In this document: in pieces, positions 1 through 7,163 of the stretch | Position numbering within the stretch: the stretch's first letter is position 1 | Layout: every line of letters begins with the position of its first letter | Assembly (NCBI GenBank): GCA_938075455.1 | Contig: CALJHN010000008.1 | Location: 1 to 64,000, forward strand | DNA length: 64,000 nucleotides | Direction: 5' to 3' | Source: an uncultured Flavobacteriales bacterium | Lineage (GTDB): Bacteria; Bacteroidota; Bacteroidia; Flavobacteriales_D; Parvicellaceae | Translations under genes and position numbers: made by a program | The notes under the pieces: model-generated | Seen by the model: only the letters and a program-made list of their open reading frames with translations | Databases searched by the model: none | What the model was told of the DNA's origin: nothing

Positions 1-236
1 ATAGTTATTTCACTATCTTTAAATGCTCTAACACATGAAGAATCAAGTTTTTTAATCTCATCAAGAGTAAATGAATCAAATAAAAGCGATAAAGCAATAC
101 GCTTAGGCTCTTTTACAGATACTTCACCACCTAAGAGCTTAAAGTATTTTAGGTGCTTTACACGTTTATATTTTTTATTATCACATACAAAAACTTCCCC
201 ACCCCAGATATTTCCATCATCACCATATCCAGTACC
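1..236 (-). pseudogene. HypF-like C-terminal fragment (partial, open at window edge)
   Basis: Read on the minus strand, this stretch is open to the window edge and translates to a segment resembling the Kae1-like C-terminal part of HypF, the carbamoyltransferase that helps make the cyanide ligands of NiFe hydrogenases. Visible signatures are GYGDDGNIWGGEVF, then HLKYFKLLGGE and KEPKRIALSLLF; HypF proteins carry the pattern DGxGxGxDGxxWGGE followed by a GG-x-EP-x-R-x-A segment. Nothing upstream looks like HypF: the same frame continues back into a fibronectin-III-like lipoprotein across the shared segment NGTGYG. This is therefore a fragment without its own start. The family call rests on memory of motifs, not an alignment. 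No other hydrogenase gene is present in the window. Confidence 0.6.
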
Positions 237-545
237 ATTAGAATTAGTTGCATAAGCTCTTAGATAATATGTAGTATTAATTTATAAATTATTAGTAACA
301 CTTGAAAAACTTCCAGTTCCGCTCCCATTAATTGTTGTATCATCTGCAACAGTAGGGTTTTGAGTAGTTGCCCAACAAACACCTCTTAGGGTAATCGCAA
401 AACCACCATCAGAACTTATAACACCACCTGATTCAACAGTTGTTACGGAAGTTAATAAAGGAGTTGTACTTATTACTGGTAAGTTTTCTTTTGTACAACT
501 CCCCAATAACACTACTGAAAACATAAATACTATAAGTTTCTTCAT
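237..545 (-). pseudogene. Lipoprotein with fibronectin-III-like domain, interrupted by in-frame stop
   Basis: The minus-strand frame starts MKKLIVFMFSVVLLGSC, a lipoprotein signal peptide with Cys17 as the lipidation site. It continues into a fibronectin-III-like module of the kind common in Bacteroidota surface proteins (GVCWATTQNPTVADDTT, then NTTYYLRAYATNSNGTGYG). A TAA stop at 282-284 interrupts the module two residues before NTTYYLRAY, although the domain continues in the same frame afterwards. After NGTGYG the frame turns into HypF-like sequence. It would act at the outer membrane surface, but as written it is broken twice, by a nonsense codon and by a foreign tail. A real short product of 87 residues is possible but would lack the last strands of the fold. 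Confidence 0.6.
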
Positions 546-584
546 TTCATAAGTTTTAAACCGTTAATGTAAGAAAAAGTTGGA

Positions 585-647
585 TGTCCACAATGTCCTA
601 ACTGTCTACAATGTTTTAAATGGACACTATTTTGAAAACTGTCCATT
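585..647. repeat. TGTCC-type direct and inverted repeats upstream of the broken lipoprotein
   Basis: Two direct copies, TGTCCACAATGT (585-596) and TGTCTACAATGT (603-614), lie exactly 18 bases apart. They are followed by a perfect 8-base inverted repeat, AATGGACA (619-626) and TGTCCATT (640-647), so the TGTCC core occurs in both orientations. The array sits in the upstream region of the broken lipoprotein and downstream of the tRNA-Val genes. It could be an operator or a recombinase binding site; no matching regulator or integrase is seen in the window. Confidence 0.5.
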
Positions 648-675
648 GACTAAATATCATCAAAATTAGGTGCAA

Positions 676-697
676 AGTGTGAGTTTAGTGTGAGTTT
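676..697. repeat. Tandem 11-base repeat
   Basis: AGTGTGAGTTT occurs twice back to back (676-686 and 687-697), just beyond the terminator of tRNA-Val(GAC). It is too short to code for a repeat unit of interest and no function is evident. Together with the TGTCC repeats it makes the stretch 546-715 structured but gene-free. Confidence 0.5.
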
Positions 698-715
698 GAC
701 CTTTCATCTGCAAAG

Positions 716-739
716 AAAAAAGCCCCTAAAAAGAGGCAT
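716..739 (-). terminator. Rho-independent terminator after tRNA-Val(GAC)
   Basis: On the minus strand GCCTC, loop TTTTTA, GGGGC is followed by a run of T. The stem arms are at 733-737 and 722-726 on the plus strand. It lies 13 bases beyond the 3' end of tRNA-Val(GAC). Confidence 0.65.
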
Positions 740-751
740 TTAACAGAGTAG

Positions 752-826
752 TGGGCAATACAGGATTTGAACCTGTGACCTCTTGCCTGTCAAGCAAGCG
801 CTCTAAACCAACTGAGCTAATTGCCC
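752..826 (-). tRNA. tRNA-Val (anticodon GAC)
   Basis: A full 75-nt cloverleaf reads on the minus strand: acceptor GGGCAAT/ATTGCCC, D stem GCTC/GAGC, anticodon stem CTTGC/GCAAG with loop TTGACAG, and T arm ACAGG-TTCAAAT-CCTGT. The loop puts GAC at positions 34-36, which reads the valine codons GUC and GUU. The CCA end is not encoded, so it must be added after transcription. It follows tRNA-Val(TAC) on the same strand with a terminator between them. Confidence 0.93.
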
Positions 827-832
827 ATAAAA

Positions 833-855
833 GAAAAAACCTCCAGTGGAGGTTT
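833..855 (-). terminator. Rho-independent terminator between the two tRNA-Val genes
   Basis: The minus strand carries AAACCTCC, loop ACT, GGAGGTTT followed by more T residues. This is an 8-bp stem (837-844 with 848-855) ending the tRNA-Val(TAC) transcript just before tRNA-Val(GAC) begins. It implies that the downstream tRNA has its own promoter or receives readthrough. Confidence 0.7.
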
Positions 856-857
856 AG

Positions 858-932
858 TGGGCGATGAGGGATTCGAACCCCCGACCCCCTCGGTGTAAAC
901 GAGGTGCTCTGAACCAACTGAGCTAATCGCCC
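858..932 (-). tRNA. tRNA-Val (anticodon TAC)
   Basis: The minus strand folds into a 75-nt cloverleaf with acceptor GGGCGAT/ATCGCCC, D stem GCTC/GAGC, anticodon stem CCTCG/CGAGG with loop TTTACAC, and T arm GGGGG-TTCGAAT-CCCTC with one G-U pair. The anticodon TAC reads GUA and, by wobble, GUG. With the neighbouring GAC tRNA this covers all four valine codons. CCA is not encoded. Confidence 0.93.
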
Positions 933-982
933 TAAATTAAGGACTGCAAATATATTTATTTTTTTATTCTTCTTATATTAAT

Positions 983-2182
983 CTAATAAAATTCATTCAG
1001 TATATCTCCAATAAGAAAGGCGCTCCCAGTTATTAATAGCATATCTTCTTTTTTTGCCTCTTTTTTTGCTTCCTCAAAAGCCTCTTTGTAGTCGCCATAT
1101 AATCTAGAATTATCTTTAATAAATTTTGTTTTCAATATTTTAGGATCAATACTTCTTTCATTACTAGATTTTGTAAAATAGTAAGTCTCTGCTTTTGGAA
1201 GTAAATTTAAAAGTGTAGAGATGTCCTTGTCTTTGGAGAATCCAACAATTAAAAAAAGGTTATTAAAGTTTTCTTTTTTTAATTGTTTTTTTAACTCTAA
1301 TATACACTGCTCATTATGTCCAATATCTAAAATTGTCAATGGGTTTTTACCTACTATCTGCCATCTTCCTTTTATAGTTAAGAATTTATGAGGTTCGTTT
1401 TTTATTTCTCCAATCTCAAATTTATTTTGTAAAATTTCAGTTGCTTTCTTAGCAGTATTCCAATTTTTAATTTGATAATTTGGTAGAGAGCTTTCTGGAT
1501 ATTCAATATTTTTATCTGCAATATAAAGTTTTGAATTTTTTGAGTTACAAATTTCTTTAAATATACTTTCTTGCTCCATTTCTGATCCTAATAGAGTAGG
1601 AATATTGTCTTTTATTATTCCTGCTTTTTCTTTAGCTATTTTTTCAATTGTATTTCCTAAAATAGATGCGTGATCCATTCCAATACTTGTAATGATAGAA
1701 AGTTCTGGCATTATTATATTGGTAGAGTCTAGTCTGCCGCCAAGACCAGTTTCAATTATATTTATCTCTGTTTTAAAATCTTTAAAATAGGAAAATGCTA
1801 GGGCAGTAGTCCATTCAAAAAAAGATGGGCCTATTTCCTTAAACCTATCTAGATTTTGCTTGTAAAAATCTACTACATATTCTTTAGAAATCTCTTCTTG
1901 TCCAACAACAATTCTCTCTCTAAAATCTATCAAATGGGGAGAAGTAAATAATCCTACTTTATAGCCTGCTTTTTGATATATGTTATACAAAAAATTACAT
2001 ACAGATCCTTTTCCGTTAGTTCCAGCTACATGTATGAATTTAAGCTTGTTTTGTGGATTGTCTATAATTTTACAAATTCCATGGATATTACTAAGATCTG
2101 GTTTGTAGGCATCAACTCCTTTTTTTTGGTAAGATGGGTACTGTTCAAATAAGAATTCTACAACATCTTTGTAGTCGGTCAT
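983..2182 (-). CDS. folC: Bifunctional folylpolyglutamate synthase / dihydrofolate synthase
   Basis: This cytosolic Mur-ligase-fold enzyme adds L-glutamate to dihydropteroate and then to folates, using ATP. The 399-residue protein has the ATP-binding loop GTNGKGS at about residues 54-60, the following TSPHL at 80-84, the GLGGRLDSTN segment in the middle domain and DIGHN in the C-terminal domain, all diagnostic of FolC. Length is normal for the family. The ATG overlaps the stop of the upstream tonB-like gene by one base (TAATG), so it is probably translated from the end of the exb/tonB transcript. The link to energy transduction looks positional rather than functional. Confidence 0.93.
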   Translation of the reverse strand: MTDYKDVVEFLFEQYPSYQKKGVDAYKPDLSNIHGICKIIDNPQNKLKFIHVAGTNGKGSVCNFLYNIYQKAGYKVGLFTSPHLIDFRERIVVGQEEISKEYVVDFYKQNLDRFKEIGPSFFEWTTALAFSYFKDFKTEINIIETGLGGRLDSTNIIMPELSIITSIGMDHASILGNTIEKIAKEKAGIIKDNIPTLLGSEMEQESIFKEICNSKNSKLYIADKNIEYPESSLPNYQIKNWNTAKKATEILQNKFEIGEIKNEPHKFLTIKGRWQIVGKNPLTILDIGHNEQCILELKKQLKKENFNNLFLIVGFSKDKDISTLLNLLPKAETYYFTKSSNERSIDPKILKTKFIKDNSRLYGDYKEAFEEAKKEAKKEDMLLITGSAFLIGDILNEFY

Positions 2183-2913
2183 TATTTTTCGATGTATTGA
2201 ATTCTTTTAACAAGTCTATCTTTTGTAATTCCAGAACTTGTAGGAGTAAACTTAAATTTCATTTTACAGTCATTGGCAATAAATTTTTGATCCATACTCG
2301 TTAAAGTTATCGTGGTTTTTGAGTGAGGATACAATACTTTTGTTTCTAGAACATTCCCTTTTTCATCAATTGTAAATTGAACCATCACAAAACCAACCCA
2401 ATTTTTAGGATTGTCTAACTCTGGATTTCCAACTACCTGTCTTCCTTTTCCAGTACCAACTCCTCCGCCAGTATTAGGGCCTTTACCGGTTCCAATTCCT
2501 GTCCCTTCGCCCTCACCATTTCCAGCTTCACTATCTCCATTTCCTTTTCCAAACAAACTACTAAAATCGTTTTTTGGTTTTGGAGCCTCTTTTGTCTCAG
2601 CTTTATTGGAAGCATTTTTATTTTTAATAGTAGAATTGCTAGATTTTACAGCAACTGGTGAATCTTCCTGAGTAATTACTTTTTCCGCTGGTGCTTCTTC
2701 TTCCACAGTTGGTGGAGTAGGGCTAGCGCTTCCTGGACTTCCGCCACCGGCATCGCTAAAATCCAAGGTTATTACTTCTTCTAAGGTGAATTGTGGAGGA
2801 TTTTGTAGTTCCATACAGCCCTTACTAAAGAAAATAGCAATTAGTAAGAATAGATGAAGAACTATACTAATAATTATTCCTAACCGGTTGTCTTTTTTCT
2901 GTAACAATTCCAA
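2182..2913 (-). CDS. TonB-family energy transducer
   Basis: A 243-residue TonB-like protein that should carry proton-motive energy from an ExbB/ExbD motor across the periplasm to outer-membrane receptors. It has a short cytoplasmic N-terminus, one membrane helix at about 11-29, a Pro/Glu/Lys-rich linker, a long Gly-rich stretch around 125-160 (repeated GTGKG/GTGIG units) and a TonB C-terminal-like domain from about 165, including VGFVMVQFTIDEKGNV. The final motif is less canonical than in enteric TonB. It lies one base downstream of the second ExbD gene in an exbB-exbD-exbD-tonB order, the usual Bacteroidota arrangement. A TolA-like role cannot be excluded. The Gly-rich part has long antisense open frames, which are shadows. 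Confidence 0.85.
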   Translation of the reverse strand: MELLQKKDNRLGIIISIVLHLFLLIAIFFSKGCMELQNPPQFTLEEVITLDFSDAGGGSPGSASPTPPTVEEEAPAEKVITQEDSPVAVKSSNSTIKNKNASNKAETKEAPKPKNDFSSLFGKGNGDSEAGNGEGEGTGIGTGKGPNTGGGVGTGKGRQVVGNPELDNPKNWVGFVMVQFTIDEKGNVLETKVLYPHSKTTITLTSMDQKFIANDCKMKFKFTPTSSGITKDRLVKRIQYIEK

Positions 2914-2914
2914 G

Positions 2915-3301
2915 CTATTTACTCCCTTTTGTTTTGATAACTACCTTAAGTGCGTTCTGTTTTGCAATTTTAATTATTTCATAGGCAGAAGATCTATTTG
3001 CATCTTTATCTGCTAATAATTCTATTGCTTTGTTATCGCCAATTTCTTTTTTTAATGAACTTTCTATCGAATTTATCTGTATGGGTTTTGGATCACTATT
3101 CAAATAAAAGTTATTTTCAGCATCTACATAAACTTTTATTGGGGAGGTTAGTGAGGGATCTCCTGACCCTTCAGGAAGTTTTATTTCATGGGAGGTATTT
3201 ACAAGAGTTGAAATAATTATGAAAAATATTAGCAATAAAAAAACCAGGTCTGTCATGGAAGACATTCCACCCTCAATTTTTATTTTATTTCCTGCTTTCA
3301 A
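2915..3301 (-). CDS. ExbD/TolR family protein (second copy)
   Basis: A 128-residue inner-membrane component of a proton-driven motor. It has a cytoplasmic N-terminus, one membrane helix (about 18-38) with the conserved ion-pathway aspartate as Asp18 in MTDLVFLLLIFF, and a small periplasmic domain. Its first 34 residues are almost identical to those of the adjacent ExbD, while the periplasmic domains differ strongly, so the pair looks like an old tandem duplication kept under constraint in the membrane part. The start overlaps the upstream ExbD by 4 nt (ATGA), implying coupled translation and fixed stoichiometry. Confidence 0.9.
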   Translation of the reverse strand: MKAGNKIKIEGGMSSMTDLVFLLLIFFIIISTLVNTSHEIKLPEGSGDPSLTSPIKVYVDAENNFYLNSDPKPIQINSIESSLKKEIGDNKAIELLADKDANRSSAYEIIKIAKQNALKVVIKTKGSK

Positions 3302-3687
3302 TTTTTATTTCCGTTCAAAGAGATTTTAATATTATTTTGTTTAGCAATATCAATTATATAAACAGAGGCCTGCCAAGAACTTTCATTACTTCCATAAAGA
3401 GAAATTATACTATCTGAACTAAGGTTTTTTAAAATTTCATTTTTAATATCAGAACTGGAAATTGGTGTTTTTCTATTGTCCATGAAATATTCATTTTTGT
3501 CATTTACGTTAATAGTTAATATTTTTTTTTCAGATGCTGTTCCTCCATCTTTTGGGACATCTATATTAACACCTGCAGTAATCATGGTGGAAATAACTAT
3601 AAAAAATATTAAAAGTAAAAAAACTAAATCGGTCATAGAAGACATTCCGCCTTCAATTTTTATTTTATTTCCGGATCTAAAATTCAT
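3298..3687 (-). CDS. ExbD/TolR family protein (first copy)
   Basis: This 129-residue partner of the ExbB-like protein carries Asp20 in the same MTDLVFLLLIFF helix as its paralogue and a periplasmic domain of about 85 residues. Two ExbD paralogues per ExbB are usual in Bacteroidota, where one or both are needed for TonB-dependent uptake. It begins 3 nt after the ExbB stop and overlaps the next ExbD by 4 nt, so all four motor genes (ExbB, two ExbD, TonB) probably form one transcript ending in folC. Confidence 0.9.
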   Translation of the reverse strand: MNFRSGNKIKIEGGMSSMTDLVFLLLIFFIVISTMITAGVNIDVPKDGGTASEKKILTINVNDKNEYFMDNRKTPISSSDIKNEILKNLSSDSIISLYGSNESSWQASVYIIDIAKQNNIKISLNGNKN

Positions 3688-3690
3688 AAT

Positions 3691-4431
3691 TTATTTTCCT
3701 GGAGCTTCAAGAATATCTAAGAACTCAATAGATGCACCCTCCATATTATGAATCACTTTTTCCACCTTACTTACTAAATAGTTATATGCAACATAGGCAA
3801 CTATACCTACTATTAATCCACCAACAGTGGTAATCATAGCTTCCATGATTCCTCCAGAAAGACTAGCGATTTCAAATGTTTTTTCTTTAGACATGTTTTG
3901 AAAAACTTTTACCATTCCTAGTACAGTTCCCAAAAATCCAAGCATAGGAGCAACTCCCGAAATTGTAGCTAGCATGGACAATCTCCTTTCCAATTTACTT
4001 ATCTCTAATTTTCCAATATTCTCTATGGATATTGCAATATCTTTCATTGGTTTACCAACTCTACTAATTCCTTTCTCTATCATTCTTGCAATAGGATTAT
4101 TGCTTGAATTACAGTGTTCTTTAGCTTCGATTAAATTTCCTTTTAAAACAAAATCGTTGATTTTTTTTATAAAATCTTTTTCCCCCTTTAATGCTCTTTG
4201 TATAGTCATGAAACGTTCTATAAAAACATAAATAGCTATGAAAGAAAACAAGAAAAGTAGAGACATTACTATTAAGCTAGTTAAACTATATTCTCCGCTG
4301 ACGGAGTCATAACCCCATATTAACTGCCACATGGATATTTGTTCTGTTTCTACTAGGGATGGAACACCATCTAAAATTGAAGACGTGTTTTCTTGAATGT
4401 TTAACAACATAGGAAAAATATTAAAATTCAT
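3691..4431 (-). CDS. ExbB/TolQ/MotA family proton channel
   Basis: The 246-residue inner-membrane motor protein has three hydrophobic helices at about 50-71, 155-177 (GVAPMLGFLGTVLGMVKVF) and 195-219 (TTVGGLIVGIVAYVAYNYL), the typical ExbB/TolQ pattern with a large cytoplasmic loop between helices 1 and 2. The GxxxTVxGM and TTxxGLxVGI motifs line the proton path in the family. It is the first gene of the exb/tonB block and begins 43 nt after the NhaD gene, so it may be co-transcribed with it. A start at Met34 is also possible because residues 1-33 are poorly conserved in character. Confidence 0.9.
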   Translation of the reverse strand: MNFNIFPMLLNIQENTSSILDGVPSLVETEQISMWQLIWGYDSVSGEYSLTSLIVMSLLFLFSFIAIYVFIERFMTIQRALKGEKDFIKKINDFVLKGNLIEAKEHCNSSNNPIARMIEKGISRVGKPMKDIAISIENIGKLEISKLERRLSMLATISGVAPMLGFLGTVLGMVKVFQNMSKEKTFEIASLSGGIMEAMITTVGGLIVGIVAYVAYNYLVSKVEKVIHNMEGASIEFLDILEAPGK

Positions 4432-4474
4432 TTTTATTAATTTTTAATGTGAAATTAGTACTTTTTGAAAGTGC

Positions 4475-5851
4475 TTAGAAGCTTTGGAATAATAGAAATG
4501 AACAGGCACCCGTTAAGTAACCAATTGTTGCAAGCCATGCAATATTTTTCAAATACCAAAAAAAAGATATTTTTTCCATCCCCATAGCTACAACACCAGC
4601 TGCAGACCCAATAATAAGCATGCTCCCTCCAGTACCAGCAGAGTAAGCAATAAAATGCCAAACGGCATCATCTATTGCCAGATCAAACATACCCATACTA
4701 GCTGCCACCAAAGGAACATTGTCTATAACGGCAGATCCTGCACCTAGTAATAAGACAAAGAAATTTATTGGAATAGATTCTTGAACACTCTTTCCTAAAT
4801 TAAATACAATTCCTAGGGATTCAAGAGCAGCAACAGTCATTAAAATTCCAAGAAAAAACAAAATAGAAGGCATTTCAATTTTAGATAAAGCTCTAAAAAT
4901 TGGACTTGAAGAATGACTGTCTGACTCGTTTAAAGAATCGTTAGAAAGACTATGCAAACCAAATCGTCTCGAACTTAAAATTTCTCCAACCAAAGTAACG
5001 ATTGCTAAAGAAAGCATCATTCCTACATATGGAGGTAGGTGGGTTACTGTTTTAAAAATAGGAACAAAAATAATTGCAATTAAACCCAAAATGAGCATGG
5101 TTGAGCCATGTTTAATTTCTTTTATTTCATCTTTTGGAGGTTCAAAATTATCTTTAAATGGTTTTAAGAAACTTGCTATTGTTGTAGGAATAATCATACA
5201 AATTAAGGATGGAATTATAAGCAATTTCACAAGTTGTATAGAGGATACTTTTTTACCCATCCACAGCATGGTGGTTGTTACATCACCAATTGGTGACCAA
5301 GCTCCACCAGCATTGGCTGCAATTATAATCAGTCCTGCAAACCAAATTCTATCTTTATTTTCTTTAATTACTTTTCTAAGAATGGTAATTAAAACAATAG
5401 TAGCTGTTAAATTATCTATTATAGCAGATAAAATAAAAGCCAATATGCACATGATCCAAAGTAGATATGTTTTCTTTTTTGTTTTTATAAAATTCTTAAT
5501 TGTAGCAAATCCATTAAAGTGATCAATAATTTCCACAATGGTCATAGCCCCTATTAAAAACACCAATATTTCACAAGTTTTCCCAAAATGATGTAATAAA
5601 GTGTTTTCAAACCACATCATTTTTGATGGACCATGTCCATGAGCTTCATGGGGAAGAGACGCAAACCCTTTTACCATTTCATGACTGTCTGAATCAAACC
5701 AGTTAACAAAATCATCTAAGCCAAATGCTATTAACGCCCAACAAATTGCCATCATTAATAAGGCAGGAACAAGCTTGTCAATTTTGATTGAATGTTCTAG
5801 AGTAATTCCTAGATAACCTAAAATAAATATTATTACTATCGCAGTTTCCAT
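4475..5851 (-). CDS. nhaD: NhaD-type Na+/H+ antiporter
   Basis: A 458-residue polytopic inner-membrane protein of the ion transporter superfamily. Visible NhaD features are the opening GYLGITLEHSIKIDKLVPALLM, the SAIIDNLTATIVLITILRK helix with a polar DNLT, the AANAGGAWSPIGDVTTTMLW segment, and a second-half DNVPLVAASMGM repeat, matching the inverted-repeat organisation of the family. A His-rich loop lies at about residues 57-79. It would extrude sodium in exchange for protons, fitting a marine cell that runs a proton-driven exb/tonB motor next door. It starts 5 nt after the stop of the Glu/Leu dehydrogenase gene, so these two are probably one transcript. Confidence 0.92.
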   Translation of the reverse strand: METAIVIIFILGYLGITLEHSIKIDKLVPALLMMAICWALIAFGLDDFVNWFDSDSHEMVKGFASLPHEAHGHGPSKMMWFENTLLHHFGKTCEILVFLIGAMTIVEIIDHFNGFATIKNFIKTKKKTYLLWIMCILAFILSAIIDNLTATIVLITILRKVIKENKDRIWFAGLIIIAANAGGAWSPIGDVTTTMLWMGKKVSSIQLVKLLIIPSLICMIIPTTIASFLKPFKDNFEPPKDEIKEIKHGSTMLILGLIAIIFVPIFKTVTHLPPYVGMMLSLAIVTLVGEILSSRRFGLHSLSNDSLNESDSHSSSPIFRALSKIEMPSILFFLGILMTVAALESLGIVFNLGKSVQESIPINFFVLLLGAGSAVIDNVPLVAASMGMFDLAIDDAVWHFIAYSAGTGGSMLIIGSAAGVVAMGMEKISFFWYLKNIAWLATIGYLTGACSFLLFQSF

Positions 5852-5856
5852 AATTG

Positions 5857-7086
5857 TTAAATTAATTGTTTTAAAGCTATTTCAAAAGCAGTTTTAGAAA
5901 TATTTTTTGAATTAGGATTTATTGTGAAAACATTCTCCATTGCTTTTTTGATAGTTTCAGAAGTATCATTAAAAATAAACTCGTCTTCAATTGTATCAAG
6001 ATCGTTACCCATTAAATAGGCAAATACTCTAGCCATCCCACAATTAGAAATAAAATCTGGAATTAAACTAGTATTTTGATCTGTAAAATCTGAAATAGGT
6101 CCAAAGAATATCTCTTTATCTGCAAAAGGGACATTTGCTCCTGGAGCAATTACTTCAATTCCTGATTTAAGCATTCTTTTCACTTGGTCTTTAGTAATTA
6201 ATCTTGAGGCAGCGCATGGCAAGAAAATTTCAGATTTAAGATCCCAAATTTGATCATTTATCTCTTCAAAAGAAAGTATATTTTTATTATTTATTGCATT
6301 TCCATTTTTATCGAGAAACAACTTTTTAATTTCTTCAAATGAAAAGCCTTTTTCATCAATTAATCCCCCATTTTTGTCAATTATTCCTACTATTTTAGCT
6401 CCATTTTGCGCAATGTAGTAGGCAGCAGCAGAGCCAACGTTCCCCCAACCTTGAACAATTACTCTTTTATTTTTTAAATCTCCACCGTATATTTGGTAAT
6501 AATGTTTTACTGACTCAGAGACTCCAAACCCTGTTATCATATCTGCAACTACAAATTTTCTTTTTAAATCAGGGGTATAATTTTCACTTTCAATTGTTTT
6601 TAAAACACCTTGTCGAAGTTGACCTATTCTATTTATTTTTTGAGATTCTCTAGGTTGGTAATGACCATTGAACACTCCTTCTTGAGGATGCCATACACCA
6701 CAATCTTCAGTTATTGGAATAACCTCTTTAATTTCATCTATATTTAGATCACCTCCAGTACCGTAATAATGCTTTAAAAGTGGAGTAACAGCTGCATACC
6801 ATCTTTTTAAAACCTGAGTCTTTCTTGGGTCATTAGGATCAAAATCTATTCCGGATTTGGCACCTCCAATCGGAGGTCCTGAAACTGTAAATTTAACTTC
6901 CATTGTTTTAGCCAATGAAGTTACCTCATCTTGGTCAAGTCCAATTCTCATTCTTGTCCCACCACCAGCTGCTCCTCCTCTTAGAGAGTTTATTACTACC
7001 CATCCCTTGGCATTAGTTTGAGAATCTTGCCACTGAAAGATAATTTCAGGATTTTTGTTTTCAAATTTTTTAAGTAAATCTTTCAA
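5857..7086 (-). CDS. Glu/Leu/Phe/Val dehydrogenase family protein
   Basis: An amino-acid dehydrogenase that oxidatively deaminates Glu or a branched-chain amino acid with NAD(P). The substrate loop is GGAAGGGTRMR, the catalytic-lysine signature is PIGGAKSGIDFDP, and the Rossmann nucleotide loop is GWGNVGSAAAYYIA followed by an acidic IIDKNGG, which suggests NAD use. At 409 residues it is longer than classical leucine dehydrogenase and differs from the 450-residue GdhA encoded at 27.6 kb, so the genome has two members. Substrate cannot be decided from sequence. A TACATTTG box lies 18 bases upstream of the ATG. Confidence 0.85.
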   Translation of the reverse strand: MKDLLKKFENKNPEIIFQWQDSQTNAKGWVVINSLRGGAAGGGTRMRIGLDQDEVTSLAKTMEVKFTVSGPPIGGAKSGIDFDPNDPRKTQVLKRWYAAVTPLLKHYYGTGGDLNIDEIKEVIPITEDCGVWHPQEGVFNGHYQPRESQKINRIGQLRQGVLKTIESENYTPDLKRKFVVADMITGFGVSESVKHYYQIYGGDLKNKRVIVQGWGNVGSAAAYYIAQNGAKIVGIIDKNGGLIDEKGFSFEEIKKLFLDKNGNAINNKNILSFEEINDQIWDLKSEIFLPCAASRLITKDQVKRMLKSGIEVIAPGANVPFADKEIFFGPISDFTDQNTSLIPDFISNCGMARVFAYLMGNDLDTIEDEFIFNDTSETIKKAMENVFTINPNSKNISKTAFEIALKQLI

Positions 7087-7103
7087 ATTAAATTTTGATT
7101 TTC

Positions 7104-7111
7104 CAAATGTA
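7104..7111 (-). promoter_or_regulatory. Candidate -7 promoter box (TACATTTG)
   Basis: TACATTTG on the minus strand matches the TAnnTTTG -7 consensus known for Bacteroidota primary sigma factor. It lies 18 bases before the ATG of the Glu/Leu dehydrogenase gene. No clear TTG -33 element is visible at the usual distance, so the call rests on one box. Confidence 0.4.
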
Positions 7112-7163
7112 AAAAAGATAATAGGTATTGTTGCTGTTCCAGCTAAGTCTTTTTAAATTAATA

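Noticed and set aside
726-917. 63-residue minus-strand open frame over the tRNA region
   Set aside because: It lies entirely across the two tRNA-Val genes, whose cloverleaf folds are unambiguous.
2411-2671. 86-residue plus-strand, proline-rich frame
   Set aside because: It is the antisense of the Gly-rich linker of the TonB-like gene; GGN codons read backwards give proline, so the frame stays open by composition.
4455-4661. 68-residue minus-strand frame overlapping the NhaD gene end
   Set aside because: It is an out-of-frame reading of the NhaD C-terminus with no recognisable features.
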